Assembly (NCBI GenBank): GCA_036940085.1
Contig: JALLBK010001379.1
Location: 1-10,288, forward strand
Direction of reading: 5' to 3'
Length of the DNA stretch: 10,288 nt
Source of the DNA: Discostella pseudostelligera
Taxonomy: Eukaryota; Bacillariophyta; Thalassiosirophyceae; Thalassiosirales; Thalassiosiraceae
Positions 1 through 8,472 of the stretch are shown in pieces. The number at the start of each line of letters is the position of its first letter. Positions within the stretch are counted from its first letter, which is position 1. The notes under the pieces were generated by a model. It was not told the origin of the DNA, did no database searches, and was given only the letters and a program-made list of their open reading frames with translations. Position numbers and translations under genes: made by a program.

Positions 1-32
1 AGAAGTTTGACGTCGGCAACCGCAATGCAATC

Positions 33-782
33 ATGACAAACAGTCAGCACGTATACTTTGTTCGCTATGGACTCACCAAATATCCATTAGTGGAGAACCA
101 GGGGCCGTATGACAGTCCACTTCATCCCGTCGATGGATATGAGCATGGCATTGCTATCGCCCGTCGGCTTGCTGCAATGCCGAACCCTCCCGACGTTGTC
201 TACAGCTCCAGCTTGCACCGCGCCGTGAGCACATCCCAACTGATTGTACATGCGCTGGGCAAAACGAAGAACTCCATACTCATCGAGGATGGATTGATAG
301 AATGGCTCACTCCGTCACTCACAGTCGAGCCGAATGGAACGAGGCTCGAACCTCGTACCGTGCAACAACTGGTGGACATGACATTTACTGAAATTGACCA
401 AGATTACAAAAGCGTCAATCCTATTGCAGCAGGCCCGAACAACGCACCTGAGGGGGCACCGTACTTCTTTGAAAGCGAGGAGTATCTCATGATACGTGCC
501 AAAGTAACAATGCAAAAGATTCTAGAACATGCCGATGGGAAGAATATATGCATTGTTAGCCACACTCCATGTGCGCAGGCGATGGCCCTCAACTTGGAAG
601 GTGCGGATTCATTGGAAGATAGCAAAATAGGTCCATGGCCATTGGGAGGCCTTACGATGTTTTCAAAAGATTCGGATGATGGTGCATGGAAGCTGGAAAT
701 GTATGCGGATACGTCGCACATGCCGGGCGATTACAGAAATGGTTTAAAGGAATGGTCTCTACCGTGTTTGACTAAGAAGTAA
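33..782 (+). CDS. Histidine phosphatase superfamily protein (UBASH3/STS-like), catalytic His replaced by Tyr
   Basis: The protein of 249 aa has the layout of the histidine phosphatase (phosphoglycerate mutase-like) superfamily. A beta strand leads into the N-terminal motif VYFVRYG (residues 7-13). Then come SSSLHRA with the second conserved Arg (R63), a 'GLIEW' segment (about 87-91) resembling the UBASH3/STS branch, and the C-terminal strand with the second catalytic His, IVSHTPC (H177). In active members the first motif is RHG and its His is phosphorylated during catalysis. Here codon 66-68 is TAT (Tyr12), so the phospho-acceptor is missing while R11, R63 and H177 remain. The protein may be a pseudo-enzyme, or the base may be an allele or error, since CAT to TAT is one transition. 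No targeting peptide is obvious if the ATG at 33 is the start. The frame is open from there to the left edge, so an upstream extension or exon cannot be excluded. No intron is needed. The substrate is unknown. Confidence 0.85.
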   Translation: MTNSQHVYFVRYGLTKYPLVENQGPYDSPLHPVDGYEHGIAIARRLAAMPNPPDVVYSSSLHRAVSTSQLIVHALGKTKNSILIEDGLIEWLTPSLTVEPNGTRLEPRTVQQLVDMTFTEIDQDYKSVNPIAAGPNNAPEGAPYFFESEEYLMIRAKVTMQKILEHADGKNICIVSHTPCAQAMALNLEGADSLEDSKIGPWPLGGLTMFSKDSDDGAWKLEMYADTSHMPGDYRNGLKEWSLPCLTKK

Positions 783-1088
783 ACCGATGAATATTCAATT
801 TGTTTAGTGCACCATCATGCACCGGAGATATGGCAGTGTATTAATTTTTTAGACGATATCGTTGTTTATATTCGATTCGGCTTAAGTTGCTGTCGGATAT
901 CCTATTCACGAGAGTTCGCAGCAGAGTTGTTTGTTTGAAATGATATCTAATTACGCGGCTCGTGTGGCGTGAAATCCAATGAGCGCTATGTCAGGAACAA
1001 TTATGAACACATGTTAAGGTCATGTGTATGGCCTTGCATGACTTTGATCGAATGCTATTCACAGCAGAATTAGAAATGAATTTGTAAT
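783..1088. other. Convergent intergenic region
   Basis: These 306 bp lie between the stops of the phosphatase-like gene (+) and the membrane-protein gene (-), so they should hold two 3' UTRs. The stretch is AT-rich, with no open frame of note and no RNA gene that I can recognise. A 10-bp palindrome, acgatatcgt, lies at 853-862. I see no clear AATAAA signal on either strand. Confidence 0.6.
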
Positions 1089-1677
1089 TCACACACTCAT
1101 CTCTCCCTGACTTTTTGTTTTTTGAATGGTGCCGAATTTTTGTGGCATGGTGTTGTCATTGTAATCAAGCAAATCTATTGTTTTGTGTGTCGGTTGTCGT
1201 GGCTGAGGAGGTGGGGCAATTGCAAATTGAGATCCACCAGGTCCATTATCTCCCCCTAACAGCATGTGAGAACGGTTGCCCTCGACTGTTACCCCACCTA
1301 CACCTACGGTCAATCCCCCCTTTTCATCTGTANAGCATGTGAGAACGGTTGCCCTCGACTGTTACCCCACCTACACCTACGGTCAATCCCCCCTTTTCGT
1401 CTGTATACATGGATGATGTTCCCGAAAAGCCAGATCGGGGCGAATCATACGTGTCGTGATGTCCAGTACCAATAATCCGCCGCCGCGTAGTACTACCATC
1501 ACCGACAATACTGCCGCCGACCATTGACGGACTGTAGGCAAGCGCCCTTTTTTCTTCTTCCAATTCTATCCGCCGCTGTTTTTGTCTATCCATTGCTCGC
1601 TTTGCCCTATGATAATTTCCAACACAGAGATAGAATATGAATCCAGCTAGAAAGCCCGCGAATATTATTGCCTGCAT
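1089..1677 (-). CDS. Small single-pass membrane protein of unknown function (frame broken by assembly artefact)
   Basis: I do not recognise this protein. It starts at ATG 1677; an in-frame stop lies about 20 codons upstream, so this is the first usable Met. Residues 3-20 form one hydrophobic segment right at the N terminus. A strongly basic, Glu-rich stretch follows (about 21-46, probably helical and cytosolic or stromal), then a Gly/Ser/Thr-rich low-complexity region and a Pro/Gln-rich tail ending at the stop at 1089. Read as given, the frame is lost at N 1333, where a 72-bp block is repeated. Removing one copy plus the N (73 bp) joins the two open frames into 172 codons, or 171 aa. The one difference between the copies is synonymous (Asp GAT/GAC), which supports coding. 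It could be a tail- or signal-anchored protein; location and role are not predictable. The gene converges with the phosphatase-like gene and diverges from the glutamate dehydrogenase gene. Confidence 0.65.
1261..1405. repeat. 72-bp direct duplication around a single N (assembly join artefact)
   Basis: Positions 1261-1332 and 1334-1405 are the same 72 bases apart from one A/G difference (1326 versus 1399), separated only by N 1333. The copies abut the N exactly, and the 73-bp excess disrupts the open frame of the gene on the minus strand. Collapsing it restores a continuous frame. This is what two overlapping contig ends joined without merging would look like. The mismatch may be an allelic difference that stopped the merge. 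Confidence 0.92.
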
Positions 1678-2347
1678 TTTATGGATAAGCGCATGGTTAT
1701 TAGTATATGAGCGCCCAAGATCACATTCGCAACATCAAATACACACACTCACAGCAATAAGCTCATTGGATGATCGACCTCTCCATCGATATGTCATAAT
1801 GATGAACTCTTCCCGCCGTAAACGTATTGGTGTATGGCACTTCTTGACTGCGTAATTGTGTGATACGCAAACTGCGACGGCGACAGCAAACTCAGTCAGT
1901 AATCTGATTATCCGATTAGACTGTTATTGATGGGTGGTAGGAGTACTTAGGAGAATGAGGATGGCTGAGGTGCAGGCTCAGTGCATGTCGTTCAGTACTT
2001 CGTTATTGTCTTTGTGGCCGCCATGGTCATGGTCATGGTCGGGCTGGAATTGGGTGTTGGTGTTCCCGCCAGATCTTTCCTCATGGAGGGCCGGTTTGTG
2101 GAAAGAATTCTTCTTCTCATCGCATCAGCTTCTGCTTTGGCGGCGGATATCATGATGTCAAAGTCGCCGTCAATAAGTATGTCGATGGTCGATGTCATTG
2201 CCCATTCCGATCATCTCTTTCATCAACGATTGTTCGCGGGCTGGTGCATGAAGAAATAAATATTTTTTTTTAAACTCGTGACATCCTCGCGTCGGCTTGA
2301 TCGTTTGAGCACACAATCTTCATCGTCGAACGCGACAACAACCAACA
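1678..2347. promoter_or_regulatory. Divergent upstream region between the membrane-protein gene and GDH2
   Basis: These 670 bp separate the start codons of two divergent genes and should contain both promoters and 5' UTRs. The sequence before the GDH2 ATG (acaaccaaca) is an A/C-rich context typical of a translated start. A short tandem hexamer (catggt, three copies) lies at 2022-2039. Overlapping short open frames exist on both strands between 1981 and 2259. The minus-strand one with a true ATG (1992-2198, 68 aa) has a hydrophilic, Ala-rich composition but no recognisable family. I treat it as unproven and assign no gene here. Confidence 0.5.
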
Positions 2348-5300
2348 ATGCTCCTTCGTTTGACAACTCTCGCGGGCAAGGCCCGGCCCAGCAATAGTTC
2401 CACGACACTTCTCGTGGGCTCCCTCCAACAACAGCAGCAGCAACAGCAACAAACGCGAGCCATCTCCGGCAGCCGTCGCGAGGAGCCGAACTTCCACCGC
2501 ACCCATTCCACCCAACCCAAGTCGGAAGATTCTCACGAATATCATCCACGTTCCTGGCAGGCATCACACAATCTTGACATCCAGCGCGTGACACAGACGG
2601 CAATGATTCATGAATTGACACAGCAGCAGACCCGGTCTATTGAGAAGGTGGTGCCATGGTTTTTGGAGACCATGCCAGCGCAATACTTTCGTCAGGTGCC
2701 AGAGAGCTTTCGTTTGGATCATATCAAGGCGATTAGTGCAATTAAGGATGCGAATATGGATATGCATATGAATTTGAAGACGCATTTGCCGGATGGACGA
2801 CAGGTACGATGAACTCATTTGCTTCAAATGCATTAATTGAATGTGCACATCAATATTCTATCAACTAATACTTTGGCATCACGTCAAAACACTCGAAATA
2901 CAGGTACTTACCTTCATCCGCCCGGGGACCATGCCAGGTCTGCTCCTTAGCATGATCAAAGAACTGCCCTACAACCAACGCTCTGAGGAGTACATGCCTC
3001 TCTCTCGTGTGCAAATTTATAGTGCTGAAGATGATTCCATGTCGTTGAATCTGTTTGTTTATGGAGAAGAAGCCAAGCAGTTAACTGAGGCAGATGTTAC
3101 CATGACTGGTGAGAAATTACTTAATTCCATAGTTGCGGTGTTTGATTGAATATGAGCAATGTCCAACCATCAATTTGCTACTCTGTTTTGGTTTTAGGTT
3201 CACATATTTTGGAATATGCTCAGCAATTGTTAGACGGTACATTGCCTCCCACTGACGAATATGGAAGACCCAATCCCAAACCGAACAAAATTTTCTCTCG
3301 GGAGAGATTGATTCAGCATATGGAGAAGTGTTCGGAATCGTACATCCTTCGAAGTGATCCTAGGAGGTTCCTATCGCAGTTCGAGCTCTTTGAGAGTGTG
3401 TCGGGTAGTGATAATATTGCAGTTTCTATTGAGGTGAGATCGCGATTGCTCTTGCTACATGGACGAATTCTCGCATATTTGTGGTCTAATGCTCAATCTT
3501 GATTGAAATCACAGGATTCCTTCCATGACGACAATAATGCAGACCATTATTGGGTGGATGTTGCACTCGCCAACACTCTTCCCCACTTTGCACTTGAACA
3601 GACCGCTCAACTCTTATACCTTAACAGTTTTGACGTCCTCCGTGCTCATCTTGATAATGTCACTGATGGTGATAATGGCACCATCACACTTCTTCGCATG
3701 TTAGTCAAACCTGTCCACGGTGCGAAGGGGGATGAGATGACGTTCAATCTGCTGAAACAAGAGCTGAAGCGTAGCAAATGGTTAGCCCCTGTGACGATGG
3801 AGCTGGTGTACGAAAAACTACCATGGTTAGGAGTTCGAAGAGGAGAAATCATCACGGCAATGTGTACCATCATGCATCCCATCATGTCAAAACAGAATGC
3901 AATTATCTTTTCGAAAGGCAACATCATTGAGACTGTAACGAAGGAGCGGTATGTCAACCATGCCGCTGCGATTGCTGATTTGTTCCTGGCCAGGTTCAAT
4001 CCGAAAGCTCCTCTGAGTGATGTCGAGTTGGAGAAACGGTCCGAGAACTTAAAGGCAATGATCGACAAGGACGTGGAAGACACTACTGCTCAGGAGTTGT
4101 TGATGAAAATGATTGGTGAGTTTGACATCGTTAAGCTTTCATTTCAGCATGCTGTTTGTGAATTGGTGATGCTCATTATGAATAATCTGCATTTATTCAG
4201 ATATCATCAGGTGCACATTGAAGACAAACATCTACATGAACAATCGTTATGCATTGGGTCTTCGTCTCGACCCGAGAATTATGGTATCGAATGATGAGAC
4301 TCCTCGTGATATACCCTTTGGCGTGATATTCGCTCATGGTCGACGCTTCGATGGCTACCATGTTCGATTCCGAGATATTGCTCGCGGTGGACTACGTCTA
4401 GTCACGCCTGCCTCTCCCGAACAGTTTGCTTTGGAGTCAGCACACCAATTTGATGAATGCTATGGATTAGCGTATGCTCAGCAGCTGAAGAACAAGGATA
4501 TCCCAGAGGGAGGATCAAAAGCGGTCGTGTTGGTCGATTCTGTAGGAATGTCCAGCATAGGGAAAGGCTTTGTGATGAGGAAGTCGGTCAAGGCATTCGT
4601 TGACACCATTTTGGACTTGATTGTTGACACTCCCGAGACGAGGAAGGAGATTGTTGACTATTACGGGAAGAAAGAAGTCCTGTACCTTGGACCAGATGAG
4701 CAGGTGAGTTGGTGAAATGTGTTGATCATTCTGCTGCAGTAATCGTATAGTGCTCACTCTCTGTTGATTGCATTTACAGGTCATTCCTAAAGACATTGAC
4801 TGGGTTATTAAAAGGGCAGCACAACGTGGCTACGACACACCAGCCGCATTTATGTCGAGCAAACCTCGTGCCGGGATCAATCACAAAGAATATGGCGTGA
4901 CATCCGAAGGAGTCAACGTCTACCTTGATGTCGCTCTGCGTCATGTGTTAAAGATCGACCCCAAGCAAGAGCCATTCACAGTCAAAATCACTGGTGGGCC
5001 CGATGGAGACGTCGCTGGAAACGGACTAAAGATTTTGTATCGCGAGTATGGTGATAATGCAAAAGTTGTCGGAATAGCCGATGGTTCTGGCTGCGCGGAA
5101 GATCCATATGGTCTTGATTGGAATGAGCTGCTTCGTCTTGTTGATAATAATTTGCCGATTGATAATTTCGATCCATCAAAACTTGGAGGAAGCGGAGTTA
5201 TGCACAAAGTTGATACGGAAGAAGGCGTCAAGGCTAGAAATAGCATGCACAATCGCGTCAAGGCCGATGCGTTTATTCCTGCTGGAGGGCGGCCGAATAC

Positions 5301-6133
5301 CATTAATGTCACGAACTACATGCATTTCCTGAACTCGGATGGGACGCCATCAGCACCGCTCATTGTCGAGGGGGCTAATCTGTTTGTTACCGATGAAGCT
5401 CGTCAATTGCTCTTCGACGAAGCTGGGGTTATCATCGTGAAAGACTCCTCTGCCAACAAAGCTGGAGTTATTACGTCATCGTATGAGATATGCGCTGCAA
5501 TGCTCCTCAGTGAAGAAGAATTCTTTCAAAACAAACCGCAAATTGTCAACGAAGTGAAAGCCAAGCTACACGAGTATGCAAGGATGGAGGCGGAATTGCT
5601 GTTCCGAGAATTCGAGAATTATGGAGGTAGCCTGCCTCACCTTTCCAAGGTGGTCAGTAAATCTGTGAATGCTGTCAAGGATGCGCTCACCGATGCTTTG
5701 GAAACGATGTCCGCCGAAGAAAAGGAAAAGATGCTCCCACTATTTCGTGCTCACTTGCCAAAGACTATTGCGGATATGGCTTTTGACAAGGTCCACGAGA
5801 GAGTCCCGGAACAGTACATCACCAATGCTGTTTCATCTTGTCTTGCGTCGAAACTCGTCTATAAGGAAGGCACCAAGTTTGTTGAGGCGCTGCCAAAGAA
5901 TAGACTTGCAACGGTTGCCTTGAGATACTTGGAAGCTGAACGTGAGGTAGCGTTGTTAAAGGATGCATTGANATAGACTTGCAACGGTTGCCTTGAGATA
6001 CTTGGAAGCTGAACGTGAGGTAGCGTTGTTAAAGGATGCATTGATAGACTCGGAGATGCCTGAAAAAGAGAAGGAATCAATTCTCAAATTGTTAGATGCC
6101 GGTGGTGCCCGTACAGCTCTTCGGGTATTCTAG
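2348..6133 (+). CDS. GDH2: NAD-specific glutamate dehydrogenase, large GDH2 type, six exons, probably mitochondrial
   Basis: It catalyses reversible NAD-dependent deamination of glutamate to 2-oxoglutarate and ammonium. Exons: 2348-2803, 2904-3108, 3198-3433, 3515-4115, 4201-4703 and 4780-6133. All five introns are GT-AG (100, 89, 81, 85 and 76 bp) and every junction keeps phase. With the 73-bp artefact at 5972 removed, the product is about 1093 aa, almost the length of yeast Gdh2 (1092). The N terminus is Arg-rich and lacks acidic residues over roughly the first 40 aa, with nine Gln at 27-35. It has no A|F plastid site, so mitochondrial targeting is likely. The long N-terminal region is followed by FRDIARGG (R557 region), the catalytic-Lys motif KDIPEGGSKA (K606), HKEYGVTSEG, the dinucleotide-binding TGGPDGDVAGNG (738-749), DGSG, ADAFIPAGGRP, IVEGANLF (862-869) and KDSSANKAGV. 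The tail KLLDAGGARTALRVF ends at TAG 6131-6133. The family call is firm; exon ends are read by eye. Confidence 0.95.
5900..6044. repeat. 72-bp exact direct duplication around a single N (assembly join artefact)
   Basis: Positions 5900-5971 and 5973-6044 are identical 72-bp blocks separated by N 5972, inside the last exon of GDH2. As given, the frame is lost at the N. Deleting one copy and the N (73 bp) lets the exon run on through KDALIDSEM to TAG at 6131. The overlap length equals that of the other N in this window, which points to one assembler or scaffolder setting rather than a biological duplication. Confidence 0.95.
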
Positions 6134-6418
6134 ACGCCCGATGAACAAATATGAATAAATTGCTCCTGGTAGAGCGCTGGGTAGCCAGTGGCAGACCCCG
6201 CGTAGATACGATACATTCAAACGGATAAGTTAACTGTAACAGCATTATTGCACTAAAAATATGCAGTCTATGGCGGCAACTAATACTAGTGCCGACTTCC
6301 ACCCAGTTCTGCTATTCGACGAGTGTCCTCAGGATACAAATTGCCGTACTACTGTCGTTGTGGAGACGATGGCGTGAGTTGTTTCGATGTGACCCTCATT
6401 CCACACCTTCATCTTCAC
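6134..6418. other. Convergent intergenic region between GDH2 and ArgJ
   Basis: These 285 bp separate the two stop codons and should hold both 3' UTRs. I see no gene. An AATAAA lies on the plus strand close to the GDH2 stop. A fragment at 6167-6177 resembles a tRNA D-arm but has no tRNA fold around it. Confidence 0.6.
6154..6159 (+). terminator. AATAAA, possible GDH2 polyadenylation signal
   Basis: A canonical AATAAA hexamer starts 21 nt after the GDH2 stop codon. Its position fits a short 3' UTR in the 285-bp convergent gap. Diatom genes often lack a strict signal, so its use is uncertain. Confidence 0.35.
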
Positions 6419-8006
6419 CTAGCTGCGGTAATCAGCATTCACTGCAACATACTCATTCGTCAGATCACTACCTAACACCGTCACGGCGGATCCACTGCCT
6501 CCAAAATCAACGCCAATCTCAACAAACTTCTGGTGCTTCGGGAAGTCATCATGTTCTCCCATTTGCGCATCTGCCATGTGACCACTCAGCTCCTTCTCAA
6601 CGGCGTCGCCCTCCAACACAAACTTGCCACCGCTAAAAATTGTACGTCCGCCCAAGGATAAAGACATCTCGTTGACACTCTCCTTCGGGAAGAATTTTCC
6701 CATGAACGATCCAATGGCGGCGGCAATACGACCAATATTTGGATCGTTTCCAGAGATTGCGCATTTCACCAACGGGGAGTTTACCAAATGTCTACCCATC
6801 CTTCGAGCATCATACTCCGAACCAGGGAAGTTAGATATGCGTACGCGAATCACATGCCCCGTGCCTTCTCCATTGCGGACAAGATCTGCTGATAGACCTT
6901 CCGTAACTTCGAATAGGGCGTTCTTGAACTCATCCTCCGACGCGAGCGGTTTGAGACAGGACGCAATGGCTACTACAGTGTCGCTGGTGGATTCGTCACC
7001 ATCGATGCTAATCGAATTGAATGATCTGTTGCATGCTTCCGTTAGCATAGCCTGAAGCTTCCTCTTCTCAATTGTTGCATCTGTCATAATGTACCCAAGC
7101 ATCGTTGCCATATTGGGCTCAATCATTCCTGCACCTTTTGCTACACCCACAATTCGTGTTCCATCGGACAAAGTCTTGCTTCTCAACTTGGGGTATCTAT
7201 CGGTAGTCATAATCGCCTGTGCCGCCGCAAATGCACTCTCCGTTTGCAAAGCTCCAATTGCTTTTGGTACGATATCCTCCGCGAGCTCTTTTGCGGGTAA
7301 TCGCCAACCAATCACGCCAGTCGAGGATGGTAAAACAGAAGAAGCGCCACCGGGTAGGTTCAACTTTGCAGCGACTGAAGCACAGACAGATTCGGCAGCT
7401 GCAACTCCATCCCCACCGGGGCAAACGTTGGAGACTTTGTTGTTGATGACAAGTGCTTGGAGTGGAGTGCCAGTAGCGAGTCGAGACTTGCCCACTTTGA
7501 CGGGACATCCTGGAAACTAAGAGTAGTAATGTTGCAACAAAAAAGCATGCATTGGTCATGATCTATTGAAGGTGCTTGAGAGAAACAAAATTGAATGAAA
7601 CCAAGCAACGCACCTTGTTACTGGTAAATACTGCTGCCCAACTATCGGTAGGACCCTCTGTCAAGTGAATTACTGTAGCTTTGATCGGTAGTTTGCCCAT
7701 AGCCGGTGCTTCCACGCTCACAAACTCTCCCGAGGCTGTCCCCACCGCGAACCCAGCGGGTAGTTTCCCCGCCGCCTGCATGTACGAAAAGTATTCCTCC
7801 TTGGTGGCAAATGATGGCAAAATGGCGTCGGTGTCTGCAGCAAGGAGAACGATAGTACTACGATGATGCACTCCACTATCGCGAGCATGCCATCGGGCAG
7901 AGGAGACAATTGTCGGAGTCGAGAATGCGGTGATGGCACACGAAGTCGAGCACAGTGCCATCACAACGGAGGCGAGTGCCGAGGCAGCTTTTTTGCTAAT
8001 CATCAT
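6419..8006 (-). CDS. argJ: Plastid-targeted ArgJ: glutamate/ornithine N-acetyltransferase, two exons
   Basis: ArgJ moves the acetyl group from N-acetylornithine to glutamate, releasing ornithine and regenerating acetylglutamate in the cyclic arginine pathway. Some members also use acetyl-CoA. Exon 1 is 8006-7614 (131 codons) and exon 2 is 7516-6419 (365 codons plus stop), with a 97-bp GT-AG intron in phase 0, giving 496 aa. The start ATG at 8006 sits in a gccacc context. The frame extends further upstream only to a TTG. Residues 1-27 are a signal peptide ending AITA|FS, a complex-plastid targeting motif. The body shows LPSSTGVIGW (oxyanion-hole T197-G198) and KGAGMIEPNMATML, where self-cleavage is expected before Thr269, the catalytic nucleophile of the beta chain. 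The C-terminal end YVAVNADYRS is typical of the family. The usual GNANA-like segment reads NNKVSNVCPGGDG, which is unusual. The extra length over bacterial ArgJ (about 400 aa) is mostly the targeting region. Confidence 0.94.
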
Positions 8007-8472
8007 GGTGGCTAGAAAGAAGAGCAGAGTGGGCAGGTGAGACAAGATGATGTATGGGTGTGGGAAGACGGTGCTACAGCGCTAGGAGTAGAAATTATTG
8101 GCCGTCTTGGTCATCGACTACCGACCGGATCTTTTATCTTTTGGCGTTGGATTTGGATTTCGTCACCCTCTTCCCGCCATTTTTGTGTGGCTGTGCAATC
8201 TATTTAGGAATTAGTATTTGAAATTCCGCGCTCACTCAGTCACTAGTCAGTCTGTCACGGTTGAAGCCCCATCTCGATATGGATGCGTGTTCCGCACGAT
8301 GATGTTAGTTGCCGATCCCATCGGCAGACGATGACGACAGCATCGTCCATCGTCACCAATACGGAGACACACCCTGGCTGCCCTATCTACGATTTCATTG
8401 GAACGGAACTGTTACTCTTCAAGCATCGACGTAGATCGACATCAATTATTGATTAGTCTTCACTCTCCAACC
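8007..8472. promoter_or_regulatory. Divergent upstream region shared by ArgJ and thioredoxin
   Basis: These 466 bp lie between the start codons of two divergently transcribed plastid-protein genes and should carry both promoters and 5' UTRs. No coding frame of note is present. Two inverted repeats abut at 8310-8347 (listed separately), closer to the thioredoxin start. I could not assign a TATA box or a known factor site with confidence. Confidence 0.55.
8310..8354. repeat. Two adjoining inverted repeats with a tandem 7-mer
   Basis: TGCCGAT (8310-8316) and ATCGGCA (8320-8326) form a perfect 7-bp inverted repeat with a 3-nt spacer. Immediately next, GACGATG (8327-8333) and CATCGTC (8341-8347) form a second perfect 7-bp inverted repeat with a 7-nt spacer. 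CATCGTC is repeated in tandem at 8348-8354. The block lies about 120-160 bp upstream of the thioredoxin ATG. It could be a factor-binding site or a 5' UTR structure, or chance. Confidence 0.5.

Noticed and set aside
1261..1405. True tandem repeat or recent segmental duplication
   Set aside because: The copies touch a single N on both sides and the extra 73 bp breaks the gene. The same 72-bp pattern occurs at 5900-6044.
3646..4083. Minus-strand open frame of 145 aa inside GDH2 exon 4
   Set aside because: It is the antisense shadow of a conserved exon.
4201..4210. Alternative acceptor for GDH2 intron 4 after the CAG at 4208-4210
   Set aside because: It would shift the frame; the CAG ending at 4200 keeps phase and leads into KTNIYMNNRYALGLRLDP.
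6167..6177. tRNA D-arm-like TGGTAGAGCGC downstream of GDH2
   Set aside because: The surrounding sequence has no matching acceptor stem, no 5-bp anticodon stem with 7-nt loop, and no clear TTC arm.
6624..7520. Plus-strand open frames of 143 aa opposite ArgJ
   Set aside because: They are antisense shadows of ArgJ exon 2, which carries the catalytic motifs.
8007..8045. Longer N terminus for ArgJ starting at 8045
   Set aside because: That start is a TTG. The first ATG (8006) has a strong gccacc context and gives a proper signal peptide.
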